In this document: one piece after another, positions 8,116 through 16,949 of the stretch
How the letters are laid out: the number at the start of each line of letters is the position of its first letter
Numbering within the stretch: the stretch's first letter is position 1
DNA from: Hydrogenophaga crocea
GTDB lineage: Bacteria > Pseudomonadota > Gammaproteobacteria > Burkholderiales > Burkholderiaceae_C
Length of the DNA stretch: 64,000 bases
Reading direction: 5' to 3'
Assembly: GCF_011388215.1 (NCBI RefSeq)
Contig: NZ_CP049989.1
Coordinates: forward strand, 1,054,001-1,118,000
Notes under the pieces: model-generated
What the model was told of the DNA's origin: nothing
The model's database searches: none
What the model saw: only the letters and a program-made list of their open reading frames with translations
Program-made: the position numbers and the translations under genes

Positions 8116-8871
8116 TCAGGCGGTTTGGGTGCGGCGCGTGAGCCAGGCCTGCCAGGGGGTGGGTGCGATCCACGCACCCTCGCGGGTCTGCAGCGTGCTG
8201 GCCCGCACCGGCGCGCCGAAGTAGCCGGCGCTGTCGTCGGTGCGCACAGTGCGCGGGTCGCCCACGGCGGCGAGGTAGTCGCGCAGCAGCGCGTCGATGC
8301 CCATGCGCTGCGGGCCGCCGATCTCGCGCCAGCCGTTCAGCGGCGCGCCGAGGGCGGTGTCGGCGAGCGCGCTGGCCACGTCGGCCGAGGCAATGGTCTG
8401 TATGCCCGCGCTGGGCGCGTGCACCACGCCGTCGCGCGTGTAGCTGTCGGCGATGGTGCCGATGAACTCGTGGAACTGCGTGGCGCGCACGATGGTGTAG
8501 GGCAGGCCGCTCTCGCGGAGCAGGCGTTCCTGCGCGAGCTTGGCGTGGAAGTACGCATTGCCCGGCGGCTGGTCCACGCCCACGATGGACAGGGCCACGC
8601 CATGCCTCACGCCCGCGGCGGCCGCGGCCCGCGTGATGTTGCGCGTGGAGGTGTCGAAGAAGTGCATCACGGCCTCGGCCTCGAAGCTCGGCGAGTTGCT
8701 CGCGTCCACCACCACCTGCGCGCCCTGCATCGCCGCGTCCAGGCCCTGGCCGGTGAGGGTGTTCACGCCGGTGGACGGGGCGGCGGCCACCACGGTGTGG
8801 CCGCGCTGCTGCAGCAGCGCGCCGAGCTGGGTGCCGATGAGGCCGGTGCCTCCGATGATCACGATCTTCAT
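8116..8871 (-). CDS. NmrA-like NAD(P)-binding SDR-family protein
   Basis: 251 residues from ATG 8871 with AAGGA upstream. It opens with a Rossmann fingerprint (KIVIIGGTGLIGTQLGALL), then has DASNS, VGVDQPPGNAYFHAKLAQE and LPYTIVRATQFHEFIGTIAD. This is typical of atypical short-chain dehydrogenases of the NmrA/NAD(P)H-binding type, which often sense redox cofactors rather than catalyse. There is no canonical YxxxK pair, but YFHAK (Tyr and Lys four apart) sits at the matching place. A longer in-frame start at 8943 exists but lacks a ribosome site. Confidence 0.8.
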   Translation of the reverse strand: MKIVIIGGTGLIGTQLGALLQQRGHTVVAAAPSTGVNTLTGQGLDAAMQGAQVVVDASNSPSFEAEAVMHFFDTSTRNITRAAAAAGVRHGVALSIVGVDQPPGNAYFHAKLAQERLLRESGLPYTIVRATQFHEFIGTIADSYTRDGVVHAPSAGIQTIASADVASALADTALGAPLNGWREIGGPQRMGIDALLRDYLAAVGDPRTVRTDDSAGYFGAPVRASTLQTREGAWIAPTPWQAWLTRRTQTA

Positions 8872-8995
8872 GTGCGGTCCTTCGTTGGTGGGGCGAGGAC
8901 CCGCGGGGTGCGGCTGGGCCGGTGGGCGTCCTCTGCCCCTCAAGACGGCGCACCCGGGCGGTTTGTGACGTGGCGTCGGATGGGCGGTGCCGCGC

Positions 8996-9922
8996 TCACA
9001 TCCACAGCGCGCGCCACAGCAGCAGCGGCAGGTCGCGCCGGTCCACGGTCACGCGCTGGGCCCAGCTGCGGTGCTCGATGGCGGCGATGTGGTCGAGCAC
9101 GCGCAGGCCGCCTTGCACCACCAGGCGCAGTTCCCAGCCCGCGCGGCCCGGCACCTCGTGCACCAGCGGCGCGCCCATCTGCATGAGGCCGCGCGCGTGC
9201 GCGCAGAGCTCGGCCACCACGGCGTGGCGCTCGCGCCCGCGCGCGTCGCTGTCGGGCATGAAGTCGCGCACGGTGGTGCCGTGGCGGCGCAGCACGTTGG
9301 CGGGCAGGTAGACGCGGCCGGTGGGCAGGTCGCGGCTCAGGTCCTGCCAGAAGTTGATGAGTTGCAGCGCGCTGCAGATGCGGTCGCTGCGCTGCAGGGC
9401 TTCGTCGTGGCGCACGTTCCACAACTGCAGCAGCAGCCGGCCCACGGGGTTGGCCGAGCGGCTGCAGTAGTCGAGCAGCTCGGGCAGGTCGGCGTAGCGG
9501 TGGCCGCTGGCGGTGTGGCGCACGTCTTGCTCGAAGGCGCTGAGCAGGGCGCGCAGCAGGTCCGGGTCGAGCGCGTGGCGCCGCACCCCGAGCACCAGCG
9601 GGCCGAACACCTGGGGCCAGCGCGTGGCCGGCTGGCCTTGCAGCGCGGCGTCGAGTTCGGCGCGGTAGTCGGCCAGCAGGGCCAGGCGCGCCGGGGCGGG
9701 CAGGTCGCCCTCGTCGGCAAAGTCGTCGGCCAGGCGCGCGAAGCGGTAGATGGCCGCGATGGCCGGGCGCAAGGCCGCGGGGCACAGCCACGAGGCGACG
9801 GGAAAGTTCTCGTAGTGCTGCACCGACGCGCCGAAGGCCACGGGCGCCGGTGGGACCGGATGGCTGGCGCTGGAAGGGGTGGGGGTATGCACTAGAATTT
9901 CTGTTACTAACCGGTCAGTCAT
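8996..9922 (-). CDS. squalene/phytoene synthase family protein, HpnC-like
   Basis: 308 residues. Head-to-head prenyl synthases bind Mg-diphosphate through two acidic motifs, and both are present: ADDFADE at residues 65-71 and FWQDLSRD about 135 residues later. YRFAR, DYCSRSANPVGRLLL and GRVYLP are also typical. The closest assignment is HpnC of hopanoid/squalene synthesis, but hpnD, hpnE and shc are not adjacent, so the pathway is uncertain. The ATG at 9922 lies inside a TetR-type palindrome; a GTG at 9892 in the same frame (start V-H-T-P) is an alternative that would leave the palindrome outside the gene. Confidence 0.8.
   Translation of the reverse strand: MTDRLVTEILVHTPTPSSASHPVPPAPVAFGASVQHYENFPVASWLCPAALRPAIAAIYRFARLADDFADEGDLPAPARLALLADYRAELDAALQGQPATRWPQVFGPLVLGVRRHALDPDLLRALLSAFEQDVRHTASGHRYADLPELLDYCSRSANPVGRLLLQLWNVRHDEALQRSDRICSALQLINFWQDLSRDLPTGRVYLPANVLRRHGTTVRDFMPDSDARGRERHAVVAELCAHARGLMQMGAPLVHEVPGRAGWELRLVVQGGLRVLDHIAAIEHRSWAQRVTVDRRDLPLLLWRALWM
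9904..9921. promoter_or_regulatory. TetR-type palindromic operator candidate
   Basis: TTACTAACCGGTCAGTCA is an 18-base inverted repeat with the core ACTAACC-GGTCAGT (one mismatch between arms). Such ACTRACCGGTYAGT elements are the style of site bound by TetR-family repressors in front of RND pumps. It lies between the HpnC-like gene and the adaptor gene at 9977, and covers the annotated start codon of the former. No tetR gene is adjacent in the window, so a repressor would have to be encoded elsewhere. Confidence 0.55.
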
Positions 9923-9976
9923 TAATTCTGCTGACCGCTTTGGCCGTCAAAACAAGCACCACAAGGGGTTGAGCGC

Positions 9977-11086
9977 ATGAAAGCGACGCATTTTGTCCGC
10001 ATTGTGACGAGCACGGGCGCCTTGGCCCTGGTGGCCGCGCTGGCGGCCTGTTCCCGGCCGGCGCCCGCCCCCGAGCCGGTGCGCGCGGTGAAGCTGGTCA
10101 CGGTGTCGGCCGGTGCGCTCGATGCCAGCGCCGAGTACGCGGGCGAGGTGCGCGCCCAGGTCGAATCGCGGCTGGGCTTCCGGGTGGGCGGCAAGCTGCT
10201 GGAGCGCCCGGCCGAGCTGGGCCAGCGCGTGAAGCCGGGCCAGTTGCTCGCGCGCATCGACGCGCAGGACCTGGCGCTCTCGAGCCAGGCCGCACAGGCC
10301 GCGGTGGCCGCGGCGCGCACCCAGCGCGATCTCGCGCGCGCCGACCTCGACCGCTTCAAGAACCTGCAGTCCCAGGGCTTCGTGAGCGGCGCCGAGATCG
10401 ACCGCCGCCAGGCCACGCTCGACGCTGCCGAGGCTTCGCTGAAACAGGCGCAGGCGCAGAGCTCGGTGCAGGGCAACCAGGCCGCGTATGCCCGGTTGCT
10501 GGCCGACAGCGCGGGCGTGGTCACCGCGGTGCAGGCCGAGGTGGGGCAGGTGGTGTCGGCGGGCACGCCGGTGGTGGTGGTGGCCCAGGACGGCCCGCGC
10601 GACGTGGTGTTCGCGGTGCCCGAAGACCGGCTCGCGCTGGTGCGACCGGGCACGCCCGCCACGGTGCGGCCCTGGGCCGGCACGCCCGACGCCCAGGCGC
10701 TCAAGGGCACGGTGCGCGAAGTGGCGGCCAGCGCCGACGCGACCACGCGCACCTTCCTCGTGAAGCTCGCGCTGCCGGGCAACGCGCCGCTGCCGCTGGG
10801 CTCCACCGCCTACGTCACGCTGCAGACGCCGCTGAGCGGCGCGCAGGCCATCACCCTGCCCACGAGCGCGGTGCAGCGCTCCAGCGAGGGCGACCGCAAG
10901 GGCAGCATGGTGTGGGTGTTCGACGCCGCCAGCAGCACGGTGCAGGCCCGCCCCGTGGTGGTGGCCGGCGCCGACGGCAACCGCGTGGTGATCGCGGACG
11001 GCCTCAAGCCCGGTGACGAGGTGGTGGCCGCGGGCGGCCATGTGCTGAGCGCCGGCCAGAAGGTCACGCGCTTCGCGGCGCAGTGA
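9977..11086 (+). CDS. RND efflux periplasmic adaptor lipoprotein (first pump)
   Basis: 369 residues. The N-terminus is a lipoprotein signal peptide with lipobox LAAC (Cys near residue 26). The body is a membrane-fusion protein: lipoyl half-motif (RVGGKLLERPAELGQRVKPGQLLARID), alpha-helical hairpin, second lipoyl half (ADSAGVVTAVQAEVGQVVSAG) and beta-barrel. It links the RND pump to the outer-membrane channel across the periplasm. Its stop overlaps GTGA with a possible start of the pump gene. The palindrome at 9904 lies upstream. Substrate is not predictable. Confidence 0.9.
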   Translation: MKATHFVRIVTSTGALALVAALAACSRPAPAPEPVRAVKLVTVSAGALDASAEYAGEVRAQVESRLGFRVGGKLLERPAELGQRVKPGQLLARIDAQDLALSSQAAQAAVAAARTQRDLARADLDRFKNLQSQGFVSGAEIDRRQATLDAAEASLKQAQAQSSVQGNQAAYARLLADSAGVVTAVQAEVGQVVSAGTPVVVVAQDGPRDVVFAVPEDRLALVRPGTPATVRPWAGTPDAQALKGTVREVAASADATTRTFLVKLALPGNAPLPLGSTAYVTLQTPLSGAQAITLPTSAVQRSSEGDRKGSMVWVFDAASSTVQARPVVVAGADGNRVVIADGLKPGDEVVAAGGHVLSAGQKVTRFAAQ

Positions 11087-11094
11087 GGCCGGCC

Positions 11095-14000
11095 ATGCAG
11101 GAACTGCACAACGAAGGCGCGGGCTGGGCCTCGCGTTTCAACCTCTCGCGCTGGGCGCTCGAACACCCGGCCTTCACGCGCTACCTCATGGTGGTGCTGA
11201 TGCTGTTCGGCATCGCCTCGTACTTCCAGCTCGGGCAGGACGAGGACCCGCCGTTCACCTTCCGTGCGATGGTGGTGCGCGTGTTCTGGCCCGGCGCCAC
11301 GGCCGAACAGGTGGCCGACCAGGTGGCCGACCGCATCGAGCGCACGCTGCAGGAGGTGCCCTATGCCGACAAGATCCGCACCTACACCAAGCCCGGCGAG
11401 GCGCTGATCCTGTTCCAGGTGGCCGATTCCTCGCCGCCGGCCGAGGTGGGCCAGCTCTGGTACACGGTGCGCAAGAAGGTGGGCGACATGCGCGCGCAGT
11501 TGCCCGCGGGCGTGGTGGGCCCGTTCTTCAACGACGACTTCGGCGACGTCTACGGCGTGATCTACGCGCTGCAGGGCGCGGGCTTCAGCCACGCCGAACG
11601 CAAGGACGTGGCCGAGGACGTGCGCCAGCAACTGCTCAACGTGCCCGACGTGGCCAAGGTGGAGCTGTTCGGCGTGCAGGCGCAGAAGATCTACGTGGAG
11701 GCCTCGCAGAAGCGCCTGGCCACGCTGGGGCTGGACCTGAACCAGGTGCTCGACCAGCTCGGCCAGCAGAACGCCATGGCCTCGGCCGGCGCGGTGCAGA
11801 CGCCGCTGGACGTGGTGCAGGTGCGCGTGGACGGCAGCTTCAATTCGGTGGACGAGCTGCGCGCCATGCCGATCCGCGCGGCCAACGGCCGCACCATCCG
11901 CCTGGGCGACATCGCCGAGGTGCACCGCGCCACCATCGACCCGCCCGAGGTGCTGGTGCGCCACGACGGCCAGGACGCGGTGGCCCTGGGCATTTCCATG
12001 GCCAAGGGCGGCGACATCATCCGCCTGGGCAAGGCGCTCAAGGGCGTGGTGGCCAACATCGAACGCACGCTGCCCGCGGGCATGGCGCTGGTGCAGGTGC
12101 AGGACCAGCCGGCCGCGGTGACGCTGTCGGTCAACGAGTTCGTGAAGGTGCTGATCGAGGCTGTGGTGATCGTGCTGGTGGTGAGCTTCCTGGCGCTCGG
12201 CCTGCACCGTCGGCCCGGCGGCACCGGCCTGCGCCGCTACGTGCTCGACGCCCGGCCCGGCCTGGTGGTGTTCATCACCATCCCGCTGGTGCTGGCCATC
12301 ACCTTCCTGGTGATGAACCACTACAACATCGGCCTGCACAAGATCTCGCTGGGCTCGCTGATCATCGCGCTGGGCCTGCTGGTGGACGACGCGATCATTG
12401 CGGTGGAGATGATGGTGCGCAAGCTCGAAGAGGGCTACGACATGTTCCGCGCCGCCACCTTCACCTGGGACGCGACCGCCATGCCCATGCTCACGGGCAC
12501 GCTGATCACGGCCGCGGGCTTCCTGCCCATCGGCCTGGCCAACTCCACCACCGGTGAATACACCTTCGCGATCTTCGCGGTCACGGTGATCGCGCTGCTG
12601 ATTTCGTGGGTGGTGGCGGTGGTGTTCGTGCCCTACCTGGGCGTGAAGCTGCTCAAGGTGAAGGCCAAGGCCGAGGGAGAGCCGCACGAAGCCTTCGACG
12701 GCCCCATGTACCAGCGCTTCCGGCGCCTGGTGGACTGGTGCGTGCAGCACCGCTGGCTCACCATCGGCGCCACCATCCTCACCTTCGTGCTGGGCCTGGC
12801 GGGCATGGGCCAGGTGCAGCAGCAGTTCTTCCCCGATTCGAGCCGGCCCGAGATTTTGGTGGACATCTGGCTGCCCGAGGGCAGCAGCATCAACGCCATG
12901 GACGAGGTGTCGCGCCGCGTGGAGCAGCGCTTCATGCAGGAGCCCGGCGTGAAGGCCGTGAGCACCTGGGTGGGCTCGGGCGTGCCGCGCTTTTATCTGC
13001 CGCTCGACCAGATCTTTCCGCAGAGCAACGTGGCGCAGTTCATCCTGCTGCCCGAGAGCCTGGCCGAGCGCGAGCGCATCCGCAAGGCCTTGCCCACGCT
13101 GCTGGCCACGCAGTTCCCCGAGGTGCGCGGGCGCGTGAAGCTGCTGCCCAACGGGCCGCCGGTGCCGTATCCGGTGCAGTTCCGCGTGGTCGGCAGCGAC
13201 CCCGCGGTGCTGCGCGGCCTGGCCGACGAGGTGCGCGCCGCGATGGCCAAGAACCCCAACACGCGCGGCGTGAACGACAACTGGAACGAGTCGGTCAAGC
13301 AGATCCGCCTCGAGGTGGACCAGGCCAAGGCGCGCGCGCTCGGCGTCACCACGGCCAGCATCGCGCAGGCCTCGCGCACCACGCTGGTGGGCTCCACCGT
13401 GGGCCAGTACCGCGAGGGCGACGAGCTGATCGACATCGTGCTGCGCCAGCCGCTCGACGAGCGCGACGCGCTCACCGATCTGGCCAACAGCTACCTGCCC
13501 ACGGCCAGCGGCCAGGCCATTCCGCTGCAGCAGGTGGTGAAGGTGGGCTTCGGCTGGGAGCCGGGCGTGATGTGGCGCGAGAACCGCGAGTACGCCATCA
13601 CCGTGCAGAGCGACGTGGTCGAGGGCCTGCAGGGCGCCACCGTGACGGCGCAGCTCAAGCCGGTGCTCGATGAGATCCAGGCGCGCTGGCTCACCGAAGG
13701 CCGCACGGGCTACCGCATCGAGGTGGCGGGCGCGGTGGAGGAGAGCAGCAAGGGCTCGGCCTCGATCGCCGCGGGCGTGCCGCTGATGCTGTTCATCGTG
13801 TTCACGCTGCTCATGGTGCAACTGCAAAGCTTCAGCCGCGCCATGCTGGTGTTCCTCACCGGCCCCATGGGCATGGCAGGGGTGGCGGGCGCGCTGCTGC
13901 TGCTCAACCGGCCCTTCGGCTTCGTGGCGCTGCTGGGCGTGATCGCGCTCATGGGCATGATCCAGCGCAACTCGGTGATCCTGATCGACCAGATCGAGCA

Positions 14001-14250
14001 GGACCGCGCGCGCGGCGTGCCCGCCTGGGACGCGATCGTGGAAGCCGCGGTGCGCCGCATGCGGCCCATCGTGCTCACGGCCGCGGCCGCGGTGCTGGCC
14101 ATGATCCCGCTCTCGCGCAGCGTGTTCTGGGGCCCGATGGCGGTGGCCATCATGGGCGGGCTGGTGGTGGCCACGGTGCTCACGCTGCTCGCGCTGCCGG
14201 CGATGTACGCGGCCTGGTTCCGCGTGAAGCGGCCCGCTGCCACGGCCTGA
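11095..14250 (+). CDS. RND efflux pump, inner-membrane permease (first pump)
   Basis: 1051 residues from ATG 11095, chosen because GAGG lies six bases upstream; a GTG at 11083 in frame would add four residues. It belongs to the AcrB/HAE superfamily: N-terminal transmembrane helix followed by YFQLGQDEDPPFTFRAMVV, the porter domain, then the helix 4 proton-relay pair in LGLLVDDAIIAVEMM, and the second half with FGFVALLGVIALMGMIQRNSVILID. The start QLGQDEDP is typical of a Proteobacterial subgroup distinct from AcrB proper. It uses the proton gradient to expel substrates through the shared channel gene downstream. Confidence 0.92.
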   Translation: MQELHNEGAGWASRFNLSRWALEHPAFTRYLMVVLMLFGIASYFQLGQDEDPPFTFRAMVVRVFWPGATAEQVADQVADRIERTLQEVPYADKIRTYTKPGEALILFQVADSSPPAEVGQLWYTVRKKVGDMRAQLPAGVVGPFFNDDFGDVYGVIYALQGAGFSHAERKDVAEDVRQQLLNVPDVAKVELFGVQAQKIYVEASQKRLATLGLDLNQVLDQLGQQNAMASAGAVQTPLDVVQVRVDGSFNSVDELRAMPIRAANGRTIRLGDIAEVHRATIDPPEVLVRHDGQDAVALGISMAKGGDIIRLGKALKGVVANIERTLPAGMALVQVQDQPAAVTLSVNEFVKVLIEAVVIVLVVSFLALGLHRRPGGTGLRRYVLDARPGLVVFITIPLVLAITFLVMNHYNIGLHKISLGSLIIALGLLVDDAIIAVEMMVRKLEEGYDMFRAATFTWDATAMPMLTGTLITAAGFLPIGLANSTTGEYTFAIFAVTVIALLISWVVAVVFVPYLGVKLLKVKAKAEGEPHEAFDGPMYQRFRRLVDWCVQHRWLTIGATILTFVLGLAGMGQVQQQFFPDSSRPEILVDIWLPEGSSINAMDEVSRRVEQRFMQEPGVKAVSTWVGSGVPRFYLPLDQIFPQSNVAQFILLPESLAERERIRKALPTLLATQFPEVRGRVKLLPNGPPVPYPVQFRVVGSDPAVLRGLADEVRAAMAKNPNTRGVNDNWNESVKQIRLEVDQAKARALGVTTASIAQASRTTLVGSTVGQYREGDELIDIVLRQPLDERDALTDLANSYLPTASGQAIPLQQVVKVGFGWEPGVMWRENREYAITVQSDVVEGLQGATVTAQLKPVLDEIQARWLTEGRTGYRIEVAGAVEESSKGSASIAAGVPLMLFIVFTLLMVQLQSFSRAMLVFLTGPMGMAGVAGALLLLNRPFGFVALLGVIALMGMIQRNSVILIDQIEQDRARGVPAWDAIVEAAVRRMRPIVLTAAAAVLAMIPLSRSVFWGPMAVAIMGGLVVATVLTLLALPAMYAAWFRVKRPAATA

Positions 14251-14264
14251 ACGGCTTCGATACC

Positions 14265-14293
14265 GGCCTGACATGTTTCGACATGTTCAGGCC
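14265..14293. promoter_or_regulatory. 29-base inverted repeat upstream of the channel gene
   Basis: GGCCTGACATG and CATGTTCAGGCC form near-perfect arms (one extra base) around TTTCGA. Inside, ACATGT occurs twice ten bases apart, one helical turn. No T run follows, so it does not look like an intrinsic terminator. It sits between the first pump gene and the outer-membrane channel gene, 55 bases before the latter's start. It is more likely an operator or an mRNA stem. The regulator is unknown. Confidence 0.45.
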
Positions 14294-14347
14294 TCAAGTT
14301 CGTCTAGAGTTCCGGCTCCAAGACCTCAGGGAACCCCCTTCTTCACC

Positions 14348-15805
14348 ATGAAGCGACTGCTTGTGGCGCTGTCGGCCAGCGCCCTGCTGGCCGCGTGCAG
14401 CGTGAGCCGGCCCCCGCCCGATGTGGCGGTGAACGTCCCCGACCGCTGGATCGCGCCGGTGCTGCCGCACCAGGGCAGCACCGAAGCCCTGGCCGACTGG
14501 TGGGACCGGCTCGGCGATCCGGTGCTGCGCGACTGGATCGAGCGCGCCCAGCGCAACAGCCCCGACATCGCGAGCGCGCGCGCCCAGGTGTTCGCCGCGC
14601 GCGCCACCCTGGCCGGCGCGCAGAACCAGGGTCAGCCGCAGCTCGACGCCGTGGCCACCGCCAACCGCGGCGTGACCGACCCCAGCACGCCGCTGACCAC
14701 CACCCTCGGCGCGGGCCTGCAGGCCTCGTGGGCGGTCGACCTCTGGGGCGGCAGCGCCGCGCGCGTGGACAGCGCGCGCGCCCAGGAACAGATCTCGGGC
14801 GTGCGCTGGCACGAGGCGCGCGTGCTCGTGGCCTCGCAGGTGGCGCAGCTGTATTTCGGGCAGCGCCTGTGCCGGCTGCAGCTCGACGTGACCGGGCGCG
14901 ACCGCGATTCGCGCCGCGTGACGGCCGAGAGCAACGACGTGACCGAACGCGCCGGCCTCACCGCGCCCGCGGTGGCCGCGCTGGCGCGCGCGAGCGCGGC
15001 CGAAGGCCAGGCGCGCTGGCGCAGCCAGCAGACCCAGTGCGAGCGCCAGGTGAAGGCGATCGCGGCCACCACGGCCCAGCCCGAGGCCGATGTGCGCCGC
15101 CAGATGGCCGCCGCGCCCGACCTCGCCGCCTGGCTGGTGCCGGGCCGCGTGGACGCGCTGCTGCAGGTGAAGGCCGTGCCCGCCGAGGTGCTGCGCCAGC
15201 GCCCCGACGTGTACCGCGCCCAGCGCGAGCTGGTGGCCGCGAGCGCCGACGTGGGCGTGGCACGCGCCGCGCTGCTGCCCAGCCTCTCGCTGCAGGGCAG
15301 CGTGCTGCGCAACCGCATCACCGCCGGCCCCACGCAGGGCAGCGTGAACACCTGGTCGATCGGGCCCATCACGCTGAGCCTGCCGCTGCTGGGCCGCGGC
15401 GCGCTCAACGCCAACGTGGACAGCGCCCAGGCCCGCTACGAGGCCGCGGCCCAGGCCTACGCGGGCGTGTTGCGCCAGGCCGTGAGCGAGGTGGAGCAGG
15501 CGCTGGTCACGCTCTCGGGCCTCAACGAACGCCTGGCCGCCACCGAGACCGCGGTGGCCGGCTACAACCGCTCGTTCGAGGCCACCGAGGCGCGCTACCG
15601 CGTGGGCTTTGCCAACCTCAACGAGCTCGAAGAGGCGCGCCGCCTCAAGCTCAACGCCGACAGCAGCGCCGTGTCGCTGCAGCAGGACCGCATCAACGCC
15701 TGGCTCGAGCTCTACGTGGCGCTCGGCGGCGGCTTCGACCCCGCGGCGGTGGACGCCACCGTGCGCGACGCCCTTCAACCCAACGCCCCGAACGACGCCC
15801 GATGA
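14348..15805 (+). CDS. outer-membrane efflux channel lipoprotein (OprM/NodT-type)
   Basis: 485 residues. Start ATG 14348 gives a clean lipoprotein signal (KRLLVALSASALLAAC, Cys at 17); upstream in-frame codons would bury it. Two OEP (TolC-type) repeats are visible, with the family signature RPDVYRAQRELVAASADVGVARAALLPSLSL mid-protein. It trimerises in the outer membrane as exit duct for the RND pumps. It lies between the two adaptor/pump pairs and overlaps the second adaptor gene by ATGA, so it is translationally coupled to the second pump while following the first. Confidence 0.9.
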   Translation: MKRLLVALSASALLAACSVSRPPPDVAVNVPDRWIAPVLPHQGSTEALADWWDRLGDPVLRDWIERAQRNSPDIASARAQVFAARATLAGAQNQGQPQLDAVATANRGVTDPSTPLTTTLGAGLQASWAVDLWGGSAARVDSARAQEQISGVRWHEARVLVASQVAQLYFGQRLCRLQLDVTGRDRDSRRVTAESNDVTERAGLTAPAVAALARASAAEGQARWRSQQTQCERQVKAIAATTAQPEADVRRQMAAAPDLAAWLVPGRVDALLQVKAVPAEVLRQRPDVYRAQRELVAASADVGVARAALLPSLSLQGSVLRNRITAGPTQGSVNTWSIGPITLSLPLLGRGALNANVDSAQARYEAAAQAYAGVLRQAVSEVEQALVTLSGLNERLAATETAVAGYNRSFEATEARYRVGFANLNELEEARRLKLNADSSAVSLQQDRINAWLELYVALGGGFDPAAVDATVRDALQPNAPNDAR

Positions 15806-16947
15806 ACACGCCATCCACCCCCCGGCGCCGCTGGTTCTGGCCGCTGGCCGCGCTGGCCCTGGTCCTGATCGCCCTCGCGGCCTGGCTGCTGCTGCGCCCC
15901 TCGGGCGAGGCCGGCCCCGCGGCCGACGCCAAGGCCGCGGCCGACGCCAAGGCCGCGGCCGACGCGCCGCGCCCCGCGCTCACCGTCACCGTGGCCCGGC
16001 CGCAGCGCGAATCGCTGCCGATCCGCCTGCAGGCCAACGGCAACATCAGCGCCTGGCAGGAGGCCAGCGTGGGCGCCGAGGTGAACGGCCTGCGGCTGTC
16101 CAGCGTGAACGTGAACGTGGGCGACACCGTGCGCAAGGGCCAGGTGCTGGCCGAGTTCGTGCGCGAGACCACGCAGGCCGACACGCTGCAGGCGCGCGCC
16201 AGCCTGATGCAGGCCGAGGCCAGCCACCAGAACGCCAAGGCCGACGCCGACCGCGCGCGTGCCATCGAGAACACCGGCGCGCTCTCGCAGTCGCAGGTGG
16301 CGCAGTACCTCACGCAGGAAAAGGTGGCGCTGGCCCAGTGGGAAGCCGCCAAGGCCGCGCTCGCCGCCACCGAGGTCCGCCTGGGCAACACCCGCGTGCT
16401 CGCGCCCGACGACGGCGTGATTTCGGCACGCAGCGCCACCGTGGGCGCGGTGGTGGGCGCGGGCCAGGAGCTGTTCCGCCTGGTGCGCCAGGGCCGTCTC
16501 GAATGGCGCGCCGAGGTCACGCCCAGCGAGGTCGACCGCGTGAAGATCGGCCAGGCCGTGGCCGTCACCGCCGCCACCGGCCGCGAGGTGCAGGGCAAGG
16601 TGCGCGCCATCGCGCCCAGTGCCGATCCGCAGACGCGCAACATCCTGATCTTCGTGGACCTGCCGCGCCACGCCGAGCTCAAGGCCGGCACCTTCGCGCG
16701 CGGCAGCTTCGACCTCGGCCAGAGCGACGCGCTCACCGTGGCCAGCGCCTCGGTGGTGGTGCGCGACGGCCACACCTACGTGTTCGCCATCGACGACCAG
16801 GGCCGCGCGAGCCAGCTCAAGGTGCGCACCGGCCGCCGCGTGGGCGAGCGCGTCGAGGTGCTCGAAGGCCTCAAGCCCGAGGCGGCGGTGGCGCTGCAGG
16901 GCGCGGGCTTCCTCAACGAGGGCGACCTCGTGAAAGTGGTGCAGTGA
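15802..16947 (+). CDS. RND efflux periplasmic adaptor (second pump)
   Basis: 381 residues. One N-terminal membrane anchor (FWPLAALALVLIALAAWLLL) rather than a lipobox, then an Ala/Lys/Asp linker made of a repeated six-residue unit (GPAADAKAAADAKAAADA), then lipoyl, hairpin and barrel domains (NVNVGDTVRKGQVLAEF; LAPDDGVISARSATVGAVV). Start ATG 15802 overlaps the channel gene stop (ATGA). It differs from the first adaptor in anchor type and length, so the pairs are not recent duplicates. Confidence 0.9.
   Translation: MNTPSTPRRRWFWPLAALALVLIALAAWLLLRPSGEAGPAADAKAAADAKAAADAPRPALTVTVARPQRESLPIRLQANGNISAWQEASVGAEVNGLRLSSVNVNVGDTVRKGQVLAEFVRETTQADTLQARASLMQAEASHQNAKADADRARAIENTGALSQSQVAQYLTQEKVALAQWEAAKAALAATEVRLGNTRVLAPDDGVISARSATVGAVVGAGQELFRLVRQGRLEWRAEVTPSEVDRVKIGQAVAVTAATGREVQGKVRAIAPSADPQTRNILIFVDLPRHAELKAGTFARGSFDLGQSDALTVASASVVVRDGHTYVFAIDDQGRASQLKVRTGRRVGERVEVLEGLKPEAAVALQGAGFLNEGDLVKVVQ
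15919..15965 (+). repeat. 18-base tandem repeat in adaptor linker
   Basis: The unit GCGGCCGACGCCAAGGCC occurs twice in full and a third time in part, without any mismatch. It encodes A-A-D-A-K-A repeats between the membrane anchor and the first lipoyl domain. Units are whole codons, so copy-number change would alter linker length without a frameshift. Confidence 0.85.
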
Positions 16948-16949
16948 CC

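Noticed and set aside
10810..14274. A 1154-codon open frame on the minus strand over the first RND gene
   Set aside because: It is the antisense shadow of a high-GC gene: very rich in His, Arg, Gln and Gly, no domain, no ribosome site. The same applies to minus-strand frames at 16776-20603 and 25094-28714.
14265..14293. Intrinsic terminator after the first RND gene
   Set aside because: The stem is good, but no T run follows, so I list it as a regulatory repeat.
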